Below are positions 38,068 through 50,821 of a DNA stretch of 64,000 bases, piece by piece. Position numbers and translations under genes: made by a program. This stretch comes from Pegea sp. RAD2-039 (taxonomy: Eukaryota > Chordata > Thaliacea > Salpida > Salpidae), in contig JAQGEQ010000161.1 of the NCBI GenBank assembly GCA_034620365.1, positions 124,001-188,000 on the forward strand, given 5' to 3'. A model generated the notes under the pieces. It was not told where the DNA came from, made no database searches, and saw only the letters and a list, made by a program, of their open reading frames with translations. Numbering within the stretch: the stretch's first letter is position 1; every line of letters begins with the position of its first letter.

Positions 38068-41000
38068 TTAGTTTACTTTGCTTAATGTTATAAAATTTTC
38101 TTCATTTATTTGAAGTCTTATTTGAGTTGGATAAATGATACCATCATCTCTCATCAGTAGCAAAGGAATTCCTTGTCTTTGCTCTTTTTTCAATGCCGTT
38201 ATTAACTTGAAAAGATCTTGAATCGTTGAAATTAATAAACCGTTGTTTCTGCACTTAAAAACATCAGTATTTTTAATCTTACAAAAACTTCATCTTACTT
38301 GAACTCTGTGAGAGTTTCTAAAGACCCAAACCACACGTTGAGCTTAGTTGTAAAGTCTTCACCAATTATTTGGGCAGTTATCATTTCATTACTAATATCC
38401 AACTAAAATTTGAAGCTAAGGTTAATTCAATGAACGAAAAAACTAATTATTATTTTGATTAGGTTTGCAATTATATAAACGTTCAAAATAAAATAGTTAA
38501 GATTTACAAAACTTATTAAAACACCAAATATATATATTTTTCTGTTATTTAATTGTGTAGAACCAAACTGTGTAGAACGAACTATTTAAGATAGCCAGGT
38601 TATTTACTTTTAGACTATTTTTGATTCAAATGAATTAAAGATTCGATATTTCAAATTAATAATACAATTTAAAAACTATATTGTCTTCCATCACACAACT
38701 GAATCGTTTTTGTGTCTCTTTATTTATTTGAAAATGCGTTTGTATCTGATTTTTAACATTATCTTTAAATTTTTTCGTCATAAATAAATATTTGAATGTG
38801 CAAGTTAATAATTAAACAAAAATCTTGAAGGTATTAAAGTGGATAACTACATGATTTGAAGAGTTAAATAAGTAATCAAATTGAAGTAATTTAAAGATTC
38901 ACTGACAGATTTGCATAATTTAATAATCAGATTAACTACGTTTGTAAACGTTTTTAGCTAGTTTGATTACCTTCAAAACTAACAGTAAAATAGCAATATA
39001 TAATTTTTCAACAAAGTTTTCGTAAGATGAAATCATCATTCTAATTTTTAGTCTTTAAAGAAGCTTTTGCATGAAGATATCTCTGACTTTAGTTTATTTC
39101 AATAAGTTAATTAATATAAACTAAAACTAGAATAAGGTTTTATGAAACTTATTTAAATAATATGTATAACGAAAGAACTACCAGTAGAAAAGCTTATAAT
39201 ATCACATTAAAAAGTTTTATTTTCTATGAGAACTAAATTACTTGATTACTAGCCGTTATAATTTTCATATCTTAAATGTTTTAAATAATTTTCAAATTAT
39301 CTTAACATTCCTACAATGGTAACTTTTTAGTCTATATTTTCGTAACTTAGTTTAGCGTAATTTGAGCAATTACATATTTTCTAAACATAGTACGTTGAAA
39401 TAAATTAGATATACATACCATACCTTAGTCAGAATGAACAAAAAATTACTCATGATGGAAACGTTCAAATGAATTCTAAAGAATTACGTTCTAATGAAAG
39501 AATGCTGTTCAAAGTTAACCCCATGTCAGGCTTTAACGTTAACGTTTCATTACTATTTAGTGGTTTTTGTGGTCTGTGGTACGAATTAGAAAGTGTTGTA
39601 ATCTTATTCAAGCATAATTGAGCTTTTATCTCTTGATGATCGCTAATATTTAAAGTATATCACACGCACTGAAAAGTATTTTGCTTTTGTGAATTATCAG
39701 TATATCTTATTTTTACGATGAATACTGCATAAGAACTTTATTATTTCATTGAGAAAATGAAATATTTTTTTATCATATAAAATATTTTCCTTAAAAACTT
39801 CAAGAAAGGCTGAATATTGTAACCAATATTTGATATCAATTAAAAGAAAGATTAGGACTAGGCATACCATAAAGACTTTCTAATTAATTGATATTAATTT
39901 ACTAATATGTTTGTAAATCAAATTGAAATAATTTTATGCTTCCAATTTCAGTCGTAAACTGGTTTAACAAATTGTTCAATAGTATCTAAAGAAATTCATC
40001 AAACGTTTTTAAAACTCTTAACTTTGATACCTGAAAATCACTTATTCTTGGTATTGGTGTAACTAAGGAGCTGATATTGTTGTTTAGGATACTATCACTC
40101 CAAGTGAATTCTGATTGGTCAGCAGATATTATTGTCCAACATGCAGTCTCACATATTTGATGAACATGGGGCTGTTTGGTTAGTTTTTCCGCCTATAAAG
40201 CAACTGTCAACTAATTTCACATTTTACTTTCTGGGTTAATATGATGATGTAACTCATATTGAAAATTTATAATCTACAACAATGCTTCGCCTTGTAAAAG
40301 CGAACGTTAGTGATTAATCAGATTAAAAGTTGTAATCAAATAAATAGTTTACGTAAAATTGAATATTACAAGTGTGTTTATGATATTCAATTTATTTAAG
40401 TTGTGGTGGAAAAGTTTGAATCTAAAATGGAAAAATATAATCATACAACTGAGCTTAAAATTATTTTCGCACCTTAAAAACCACTATTTGATTATGATGT
40501 AAGCTTAGATATTCACAATCTGTTCCTTTTATATATAAAGCACACTTGTGAAGTTGAGAAACAGGCTCAACATTATCAGTTAAAACCCATTGTTTTTCAA
40601 CTTTATGAATTTTCTGTAAAAATATGAAATACATTTTAACCAAAAAATTTATAAGCTAATAAAAGTAAGATTTAGAAAATTTATCGCTGAATCATAAAAG
40701 TTTAATTACTTTTCATAAATAAAGTTGAAAATAAAATTAATACCATTCCATTTAAATGATCTCTTTGTACTTTAACTGTAACTTGAATGAATAAAAACAA
40801 AGCAAAAGTCTTAATAGATATAAAAGTAAAGAATTTGCAGAACTTAGCATTACATTCTAACTTCCAATAAACTATAAAAACAATTTTATTTGACCCAATT
40901 TTTTTAATTCTGATCTATTATTTACTTAAGTAACATTAAAAAGAAAAAAAACGAAAAATTTGAGTCTAATTATTGTTCTGAAAATAAGTAACCAACCAAT

Positions 41001-44000
41001 ATAGGAAGAGCAAGCCTAGAATTGGTGGAAACGATCTTTACACTCATTCCATAGTATATGCATCCTTCTTTAATATCAAACTCTTCTGACTCTTCCTGAT
41101 CCTCATCAACTAAATGTATGTCCAAAGTGAGTTGTTATTTTATAGATTTCAGTAAAGTTTCAATTAAAACAAATTGTTTGAATAACTGAACGATATGAAT
41201 CATTGCAACAAATAAACAACTGAAGTAATGATAATAAACAAACTTTTCGAATGAATGAAGCTTTTGAACGTACAAATTGAACGTTAAGTTTTAAAGACTT
41301 TCTTGACGTAGTTAGAACAATTTTATAACGATACTTAGAATGTTTCTACAGTTAAATTCATAATTTGTTTTTAATTAATCGACAGTTTATCTTTAAATAT
41401 TTGAACTTTGTAAGTTGTAGGCTGAACTTAATTAGGAGATTTAATTTATAATGTTTTATTTAGCTCAATTATTTTTAACTTCAATAAGCAATTATTCATT
41501 TATAATTTAATCATATTGTGTACACATTAAAAACTTGTTAGCTTTTAATTTCAATTATAAGAATTTTTCTGGTAACCTAAATTTCTAGTAAATATTTGTA
41601 GTTTACAATTATCTAAATTTAAAACATAACTTTAATTGGGTAGCATCTTCTAAGTACAACTTGTGTTTTTTGAAATCTAATTAAAATGATATTATTTATG
41701 TACAAACAACCGTAGATATTTTAAAGCATTTAAATAGTTAATTGTTTCTTATTCCTGACATTAAAATCGATAAAAAATTAGCAGCAAATAATTTGAGCAA
41801 AAAGCTTATAAGATATCTTAAGTGATTTTAATTTTTTGGCTTTAAATCTATATTAAGGAAATATTAATAAATAAAGTTAAAAATACATTTTTTTAAATTA
41901 TCTTTTCATTTAACTTCTAGATTTTTACTACTATTAAGTTAAAAACGACTGTTTAAAATCATAGACTGAAAGATGTAAAATAAAAACTTTTACATTTGAT
42001 ATATAGACAAAAATTACTATTTACTGCTGATAAAATATTACCTACTCAATGTTTTTAGTTAATGTGTAAAAAAATTATTTTACTATCAATACAAGATTCG
42101 TTTTTTACTCAAAGCTTATTAAGTGTTAGTGCTTCGCAATTTTGATTTATAAATTGTAAAAATGTAAATTTTCTGATGTTTATATTACTTCAAAAGTAGT
42201 AGATTTTAGTTGAACAGGTTCAGTTTATTGAACCAGGCTGCTAATTTGTTTGTTGATCATAAGAATACTTCGTTTTTGTATATTATTAATTTATCCAAAC
42301 AAATAAATACAAGATTATTAGAAATATTTAGAAATTCTCTTACTTAAATAGATTGAAAAAGGTTTCCATTTTGTTGGACAAGGATAATATTGTTGATTTT
42401 CTGCATATAGGTATCTAGTAGACATCGTTTGTGATCGTAAGCGATTAAACAGCGCCACCTCGCTGTTAGAAGTTATGCAAACTGCATAAATTAAAGCTTG
42501 AAAAATTTTTTTCTTGTAACAATTCTTATTTCAAATGGTCTTTAAGTAAAATTATAAAATTTACTGAAAATTGTATTGATGTTTATGAGGTATACTTGCA
42601 TTCGTTCTTTTTAATACTTTGTTTCTTTTTGCTTGGTTTAGATATAATTTTTATTGGGTTGCTTTTAAGTGAAGCAAGTTCTTGCCCATTTTTTGAAAAT
42701 AGTTTTGCTTCAATTTCAACGCATTTTTGTTTTTCAGAATTTTGAATAAAAAAGTTTTTTGAAATCGCAAACCCCTATAAAATAGCTTAAAAGTAGACAA
42801 ACAAAGTTTTAAACTTAAAACTAAAGACTTTAAAACCCTTAAGAACCTCTTTGAATGTTTCATTGTTGGATAAATCTTTGGTAGATAAAATAAACAATAA
42901 CTAAGTGCTAAAAGCTGAGTTTAATAAATTACAAATTTTAATTCATTAAAGAAATTATTGCTAAAAAATAATTGTCGTCAAAAAAACGAAATTTTATTAT
43001 TTGTGGAGATTTAAGAAGTTTTTTTTTGGAAAAATGAGAATAATTCTAAAGTGTGAAAGTGAAAATAAAATAACTTTCTTTGTTAATTAGTTTTTTGTTT
43101 TTAGGAAATCATTATAAAGTTGAAATGGAGAAAAAATCTTCTAAAAAGACTGAATCTACAAACTTCATCAATTGTTATTCGCTGAGAGTGTTTTCCATTG
43201 ACATTAACATACAGGATGATATCATCAATTTTACGGCAGTTTAACTTTTGTTTATATTCAAGCCATCCAAAACCCGCAAAGGAAACGCAGGGTGGTGGGC
43301 AGAAAAATCTAGCAAGATAAAACAGATACCTCACTTTAAAATATCTTCCTTATTTACATACTTAAATGATATTTCGCTAATTATTAAAATATTTCATCTT
43401 TAATTACCGTTTTTCATTTCCATAAGATTTTTGCACCACTTTTGGATACATTAGGATGACTGTTAGATCATTTTTTTGTTTTCTTAAATAGTTTTTTATT
43501 AAGCTTTTATTACTCCATGAGACTTTTTCCTGTCTGCAGAAAATATTCCATTTTTGAGTTTTTGTTATTAAGTTTAAAAGATTTAAATTAGCTTGCAAGA
43601 GTTAGAAAATAATTTCATTATTTAAGTATTCATCAAACTTCTTTTACTTTTAATTAAAACATTTTTTCACCTGTTTGTTTTGCTTACATCAAGCGGCAGG
43701 CTTTTGTCAATGAAGCTATCATCTATTTCACAATTAGCTTCACAAGTGATGTCATTGTCTTCTTCTATTTCCTTCATCAATTTCTTATATATTTGAGGTT
43801 TTATATCCGGCTCCTTTAAGATTGATAATTTGTTTTTAGCTTGTATCGTTTCCGTTTCTGTATTTTTTGAGAATTTCACTTGATCAAATTTTAAACTGCT
43901 TTCTACAAAGAAGTTACTATCTCTCATACTCGCCTCATCTTGATTAGCTAATGCTCTATAATATTCTGTTGTTTCACCTTCAAACAAATCATCAAAACTT

Positions 44001-44149
44001 TTGAAATCCGGATGTAACAAATTAAGATTAAGATCAGGAGAAAGTTCTTCTGCTTTTTCTTCATTTTTATAATGTCTAATTTGTAGTACAGAAACCTCTT
44101 TTTCATTAAGACCAGTTTCATTATCATATAAAGTTTTAGAATAATCCAT
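38068..44149 (-). CDS. Su(H): CSL-family (RBPJ/Suppressor of Hairless) transcription factor, divergent
   Basis: Ten exons on the minus strand (44149-43671, 43533-43408, 43308-43164, 42774-42600, 42481-42344, 41109-40997, 40613-40473, 40192-40031, 38402-38299, 38248-38068) give 587 residues with every phase matching. Family hallmarks: KVVQKSYGNEKRFFCPPPC (about 191-209), ISKPSKKKQS (about 294-303), EVALFNRLRSQT (316-327), EPVSQLHKCALYIKG (408-422), CWTIISAD (about 458-465), VWFGSL (516-521) and MRDDGIIYP (about 560-568). These cover the N-terminal Rel-like domain, the beta-trefoil and the C-terminal IPT domain. CSL proteins bind GTGGGAA sites in the nucleus and switch Notch targets by swapping corepressor for Notch intracellular domain. 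Odd points: a 160-residue acidic N-terminus with no counterpart I know, many substitutions outside the core motifs, loss of the usual Trp-rich stretch before the last IPT strand, and a GC donor after exon 4. A fast-evolving ortholog or a paralog are both possible. Confidence 0.92.
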
Positions 44150-47100
44150 CACAAAAGATTATATCTTAGAACAAATTTTAATGATCAATTTAGAAACTTC
44201 ATTATACAAATAAATAAAACTCATTAATTGTTTTAGTTGATACAAATAATTCGTTTATTTTGAAACTTTTTATCAATGCCTGTGGCAAATTTTTAAACCA
44301 ACTTTTTACTGCAAAACTAAGCAACTTTTTATAAAACTTAAAAAATATTTCTGATTTAATTCTCATAAATATGTTTAACATGTTTTTGTGAGTTACTAAA
44401 TGTTACTAAGTGATGATAGAAGTGACATTTGGTGCTATTTAACTTGTGATTACTTCATTGTCATCAATGTTTGATTAACCTGTCAGTTTTCTCAGGTAAA
44501 CTTGAAGGCGATTTTCAACAGTTTTAACAATTTCATTTTAAACTAATATTTAAGTTTAAATAATGTAAAATTAAAAGTTTAAAATAAAATATCAACAGAA
44601 GATCTTTAACAGCAGAAATCTTTAATCGATTTATAGTTATCCTGTATTTAATAATTACAGCTTGTTGTTTGCTATTTAATATAATTTGCTCACATAGCAG
44701 GCACAACTATTTTATTTTTGCAAAATATTTAAGTAAGGATAGTACAATTATGATAAACAATCAATTTTACTGTAAACCTGAGACAAATAAGTTTTAACTT
44801 TAAAGATAAGAATAAAATTAAGTGATGTGGGAAAAACGTGTTTACTAGTGATGTAGCCCAATCCACAATTTTCTAATTTATTCGTATTTTGGTAATTTTT
44901 TAGTACGATGAATGAATTTCTGACGATTAAAAATAACTTTTATTAAAACACTATAGAAATATTCAACTTTAAAAAAATGAAATCTAAACAACGTTATAGA
45001 TGCTTGAAAAGGTGAAAAATAAGAATTTAAAGTATTTTTTTAGTAGTCTTATATAATAGTAATGTACAAAATTTTATTTATCAAAATACCTGCTTAAATT
45101 TTATATTTTATTTTTAAAGATTATCAATATTACCCTCCAAATCGTCGGCGCATTAAAGATCTGTCTGAAACAATTTATAGTCTAAATAACAACGTTTTAA
45201 AACACCTTACATAGCTTACAAAATACAGGAAGTATTAGTCATTATTTCGTAGGATTATAAGAGTTGATAAACAAATAAAATTAAGGTCAAGTTAGTTTGG
45301 AATGTTCCTATAATTTTCGACTTACTCAGTTAAGTCATTTGTTATTCCATTAAATGTTTTTGAGCAAATATTTATAAGTTCAAACAAGAGCAAACAACGT
45401 AAACAAATTGATTGATCTTAAAGTATAGAGTCATTAATGAAAAATTTAAGACCTTTCAATTATCTCTTGCAATATTTGGGTTTTCTTCGCTATAGGAGCT
45501 GTTGAACTTATAACTCGCAGCCACACGTTGAATAAATAAATAAAATAACAAAAGACTTTATATTTTATCGTCATAACCTCAGTGGTTTTTATAAGTTTGA
45601 TTTTATTATAGTAAGGTTACAAGTTTAAAAAATCCACATTTATCTTTCCTTGAAGAAATATGTTTTCGATTTCATTACTAAAAAACAACAATTATTCATT
45701 AGATTTACTGTCAAGTTACTAATATATTGTAAAACGTTTCATTTAAATGTTAATATATTTTATTACGTTGAAAATGTCTCATAAAATTAGACAGTTATAT
45801 TTTTGACGTCTATTATGTCGGAACTGAAATAAAAAACAAATCTCGCTTTACCAAAAGCTCAATACAAAGTTTCTCAAAATACTTTTAATTTGAATAATCA
45901 CAAATAAATTTTGCACAATAGAAATAAAGAATTTGCTCAGAAAATGTTGTTATCTTGAAACCATTTGATTTATTTTATTAGAAAAAGTTTTTTAATTGAT
46001 AAAATCATTCCTTGTATAGATTTAGTACACATAAAAACAAAACTTATTTATTTTCAAAAAAAAAATCTCTATCAGTTTTATCTCTATAAGAAAACTTTTA
46101 AGATTTTATAAAATATGCATAGAGTAAAACCACATCGAGTACGATTGAAAAATGTTGAGCAAGTATTATACATGAAAGTTAATTGTTTTTATAAAACACG
46201 ACACTTTATAGCTTTTGAGGTTTTGCTATTGTTTATTTATTACCCTTGCTATCACTAACAATAGCTTTTCTGAAGTTTAGAATTCTCTGTTTGTATTTTT
46301 GAAATAATAAATGCCAATTTAATAATAATGCTAATATTGTATAATAATAATGTTTTTTAATAAATGTCAATTTATTATTTGGTATTTTCACAGAAATTAG
46401 TTTAATTTTATTTATTACTATATAAGGTCGACAGTTTTACAATTACTACTAGCTTGATGTTAATGTGCTCGATGACTGGGATTAAGTCAGAAAAACATGT
46501 TCACTATATATACTGCTTATTTCAGATTTATGAATTAAATTTTAGTTAGTTGGCTACACATTCAATGATTTTGAAAAATATTAGTTTTGTTTTGTCGCTT
46601 TACAACATAAGTGGAAAGTTTGTTTTAACTTACTAGAATTATATTTAAATAAAAACCTGGTAAATACTATAAGCTGACTAGATGTAAGTTTTTTTTTATA
46701 GTATACCAACAATTTTTAGAAGTAATAGTTCAATAGGTAGAAAAATACTTATTTTTATCAAATACTTATTGATTTAGCTTTAAAGAACTCTTAGTTATTT
46801 ATAGAAATTTAATAAGATAATCAGTTTTAATAGTAGAAGCAAAACTTATTATCAATCTTGCTCTATTACGGAAAGTTTGAAAAAATAGGAAATTAATAGA
46901 ATTGAAATTTAAATTATACAAATCTTATATTCATTTTTGGAAACTAATGCCAAATAATGTCAGAAAATGGTTCTGGTAAGTCAAAATACTTATGTTTTAC
47001 AATTAGTATTGATATGCAACTTTTTATTAATTTGTTTTGTTGACACATGTCATAATCGCAGTTTTTCTTTTTAAAGTGCTTATAATAACATTTATAAAAC

Positions 47101-47926
47101 TCATTTTTATCAAACTAAGGTGAAATAAAAATAATATTTTGTATAAACATTTATTTAAGCTTAATTTAAAAATGAACATTGCATTTTAGTTTGTTTTATA
47201 GCAGCTTACAATATGAACTTATAAATTGACAAAAGCTGTAGGCGGTAATACTTTGTGGTCTTATTTGACTTATTTTAAATCATTAAAGTGTTTATACAGT
47301 TTGTAGTAACTTCTTAAATACCTTTACCAAAGCTTTATCACTTATAGAGCTTCTAGAGTTTTCAATTTTAAGTATTTTAATCATAAAACACTGTTATTAG
47401 AAGAAAGTAAGCCTAAAATTAAAGATTTTATTTTTCAATATGAGCAAATCGTCTCAAAGACTAAAAAATTGCTAAATAGAAGAAACTTATTTCAAAAACT
47501 TTGAAAAAACGCCATGAGTTTTAATTAAATAAAATAGAATTAAGAAGTTTTTTTCATTTGAGTTGTTCTAAATATTTTATTAATGAAATTGTTCTGACAA
47601 AATTGAAAACTGCAAAATATTTAAAAAACTTGCAAAGTCAGCTACTAACTGATTTTTTAAATATCATCGATTGTCGATTGGATAACTAATTTAAATTTGT
47701 CTTTATCAGACCAGCACTGATTCGAGAAAAGTTTAAGATAACAGTTGTTTTCAAATTTCTTTCAAGATAAGATTTATTTGATACTTTTTGAATTAGAAAC
47801 TTAATTGACAGTTTAAATACCTTTTATGTTTTTTGCTGAACAGTCTTTAGAATACCAAATATCCTTCTTTAACAAGGATTGTAGTCAATTTTATACGTTA
47901 ATCTTATTTTTTTTAAATTGATAAAA
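44150..47926. other. AT-rich intergenic DNA between divergent genes
   Basis: Region between the 5' ends of the minus-strand CSL gene and the plus-strand membrane-protein gene. It should hold promoters for both, but no TATA box or binding-site cluster could be separated from the A/T background. No coding-like stretch was seen. Confidence 0.5.
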
Positions 47927-49015
47927 ATGCGCAAATCATATACAGTTACAGAAGAAGAAATCAAGCCAAAACCGTTTTTCCACAAAAGAACTGTTCACAA
48001 CTTAAAACAATACAATATCAGGTTTCTTCTGATTGTAAGTATTACTTCAACTTGATAAAATAATTAAAGAAAAGTATTCTTACAATTTCTACCAAAGAAA
48101 TTTCCCTTACAGGCTATGATAATGGTGGCTTTGGGTATAACAGAAGGGGGATTACAGTATTTAAAGCGAAATGGAATTATTTGGCCTCATAACAACTATA
48201 TTGTTGTTATGATCGTGCATCGCATAGTCATGTGTTTGTCACTTATCACAACGATAATTTTAATGAAGTTTTTGTTAAATCGTCCTGTAAATAAATCTTC
48301 AAAGAAAAAATGGTTGAATCAATTGATGTGTGATGTATGCGGAAGAAACAAAAGTGAATCTTACATTGATGTTGATGTACTAGCTCACTCACGACACATG
48401 AAGAAAAAAAGAATCATTCGAAAAATTGATTTGATTGTAAGTAGATCTTTTCATAAAATCTGTTTTAAAGATACATAAAATACTCAAACTTCAACTCAAT
48501 CTAAATAATTACAAATCAACTTTTTAGTAAGCTTGCATCAAATAATAAAAATGATTTTGAAGGACTTTTTACACTCTGGGTCAATGGCAATGCTGTTTTT
48601 TAATTCTGCTCTAATGGTCATATCTAAAATTCCTATGAAATATGAAGACTCCTTACAAGTTTGTCGAATGTTATTCATAACTATTAAAAGAGTTGTCTAA
48701 AAGCGACATAAAAACTAAAGTACATTTAATAAACAAAATTATTCGTAAAGTTTCATGTTATTCTGTTTTAATATTTTAAGAAGTTTCTTATATTTTCAGG
48801 TGTATTTAAAGGTGTTTGGTTTTTCATGTGATCTGATCCTCGGTCTTTTATTCACAAAGATTTGCGTGAAGACATACGAGAGTAAGATGTCGAAAAAGAA
48901 TTGTAATTGCGCAGAAAAGGAAATTATTGCGGAAAACACAACTGCAGAAAGTTACGAAACCATTGACGAGAAATCAGCAAATGATTCAACTGAAAGTGAG
49001 ACATTAGAAAGTTAA
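47927..49015 (+). CDS. Small multi-pass membrane protein, unknown
   Basis: Exons 47927-48034, 48113-48436 and 48800-49015 join in phase 0 with GTAAGT donors and good CAG acceptors. A further 96-nt phase-0 exon at 48563-48658 (acceptor TTTGAAG, donor GTTTGT) fits between them. With it the protein is 247 residues and has four hydrophobic segments (about 32-52, 64-91, 148-162 and 178-199); without it there are 215 residues and three. The loop after segment two is basic and holds CDVCG (109-113). The tail from about 204 is hydrophilic, with Cys (NCNC) then Glu/Ser/Thr-rich acidic sequence. The N-terminus is cytosolic-like and basic, with no signal peptide. I do not recognise the family; tetraspan or MARVEL-like topology is only a topological comparison. 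AATAAA occurs at 49533. Confidence 0.7.
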
Positions 49016-50821
49016 AAACAAATTAGCGCCCAAGTAAGTCAAGCACAAAACCAACAACATACTGCCCTCAAGTATCGCAAATCTATATTTTTGACTGTTT
49101 AAGCTTTTTGCTTAGTAGATTGAGTACCTAAACTACTGTGTCGGCTTATCGTAAATATTATTTCAGCAAATTTCTAAGCTATGTACTGTGCTTACTTACA
49201 AATGAGAGGTTTAAACGAGTTTTACAAATATGACTTTCAAATGTTATTTATCTATAAGTATCTATAGTCAACTTGTATTTATCTTTGTATTTATTCATAT
49301 GTATATTTCCAACAAATGTTTTTGACAAACCAGTTTTTCTTTCTTTGGTAAAACTTTGTTTTGAATCAATAGTTAAAAACGATGGAGATGTATTTGAAGC
49401 TTCTGAATTCAATATGTTCGGCATATTGTGAAATTCTGAGAAAAGTTTTGCAAGCAATCTGTTTTTGTAGTAAACTAAATGCGAAATGATTTTTTCGCAA
49501 CTTCGTCAATTAACACACTTGAATAAGCATAAAATAAAATAACTATTTGTCTTCAATGCAACAATTGTGTAAGAGGTTTGTTCAGCAAACATATTTTATT
49601 GATAAAAACTTATGTTTTCAAACAGAAAAGTAAAAATTAAAAAAGTAATAATATTACAGAGTTGAATATCAAATTTAACCTATAAACATTCAGTAATTTG
49701 AATAGTTTTTATTAATAGTTAAAAATGTTGCAAGATCCTTTGAATTTTAGTAAACAACTTTAATTTGAGATTGAAATGTAAATAAGTTTGTTTATTCTAA
49801 ATAAAAGTGTTTAAATATTTTCGATTAGATTACATTCGAATTAACAACTAAACTATATAAAAGTAAATTAGAAATTATTCACAAAAATGAGTTAGAACAA
49901 TCTTTTTCTAATTAGTTTCTTAAATTTCAAAACAGTTATTTATTTGATTTTAGCAATATTATAAAATTGCAAATATTTTAAAAGGAAATATTTAAAGAAA
50001 TTAACTTTATTTGAAAAGTATCTTTTTATTATAAAAGCTTCACTGAACTTGAAATTATACGGAATATTATTGATCATTTATCTGAGTTTTCGATATAATT
50101 TACTTTTAAATCGTAGAAATTGAAGCAGAGTCGTTTTTCAAATAGTTTACATCAATAATAAGCAATCTTTTAAATATGATTGGTAAGTAGAATACTTTGA
50201 AAACATACTGTTGCTAAAATCATCAAAGTTTAGAATGCAAAAATGACTTATTAAAAACGGATAAGTTCTAAACCTTCACTTTTAAATTCTGGAACTATAT
50301 CTTTAGATAATTTTTCTAAGATAATTTTAAAATAATTTATATTGTTCTCTATTTTAAACTTTTAAAAGAAAAATAAGCTAACGTTATGGATGAAAAATAA
50401 AGTTCTGTTGTAATTTTTTTAAAGATAACTTGTTTAGAAAAATTTTGCTAATTTTTGTACAGCTTTTTAATGTTGTTTTTTTTCTGGAATATTTAGTTTA
50501 TGAAAATCTTTTTTGACCTAATCTTGTATATGGAAATTTTGTATTACTCCATTAAGTTTCATTAGTTTTTGTTTACACATTTACGAACTTTAAATCTGTT
50601 TAACATTAATGAAATGATAAAGTAAAAATTATTATCGGTTAATTTATTTAATTTTAAACGTTTATCTATATTATAAGGCTTTTGTAAAAAATGTTTTTAT
50701 TAAAGTTTTTATAACTTTTTTTTATAGTATATCATAGAATATAAAACTAAACATATTGTTCTTTTAAAGCTTATTATATACTACTTAAATTTTGTTAAAG
50801 CTTTACTTGAAATAATATTAC
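49016..50821. other. AT-rich intergenic DNA
   Basis: Contains the presumed 3' untranslated region of the membrane-protein gene, up to AATAAA at 49533-49538, and the presumed upstream region of the phosphoesterase gene. No coding-like stretch: the minus-strand open frame at 49248-49457 has no splice context or family resemblance. Confidence 0.5.

Noticed and set aside
42651-42863. Minus-strand 70-codon open frame
   Set aside because: It overlaps CSL exon 4 (42774-42600) in the wrong frame; the right frame carries ISKPSKKKQS.
43101-43163. Continuation of CSL exon 3 past 43164
   Set aside because: The frame stays open to TAA and at first seemed to align, but exon 4 supplies the same family segment with much better similarity, so exon 3 must end at the GTTTGT donor.
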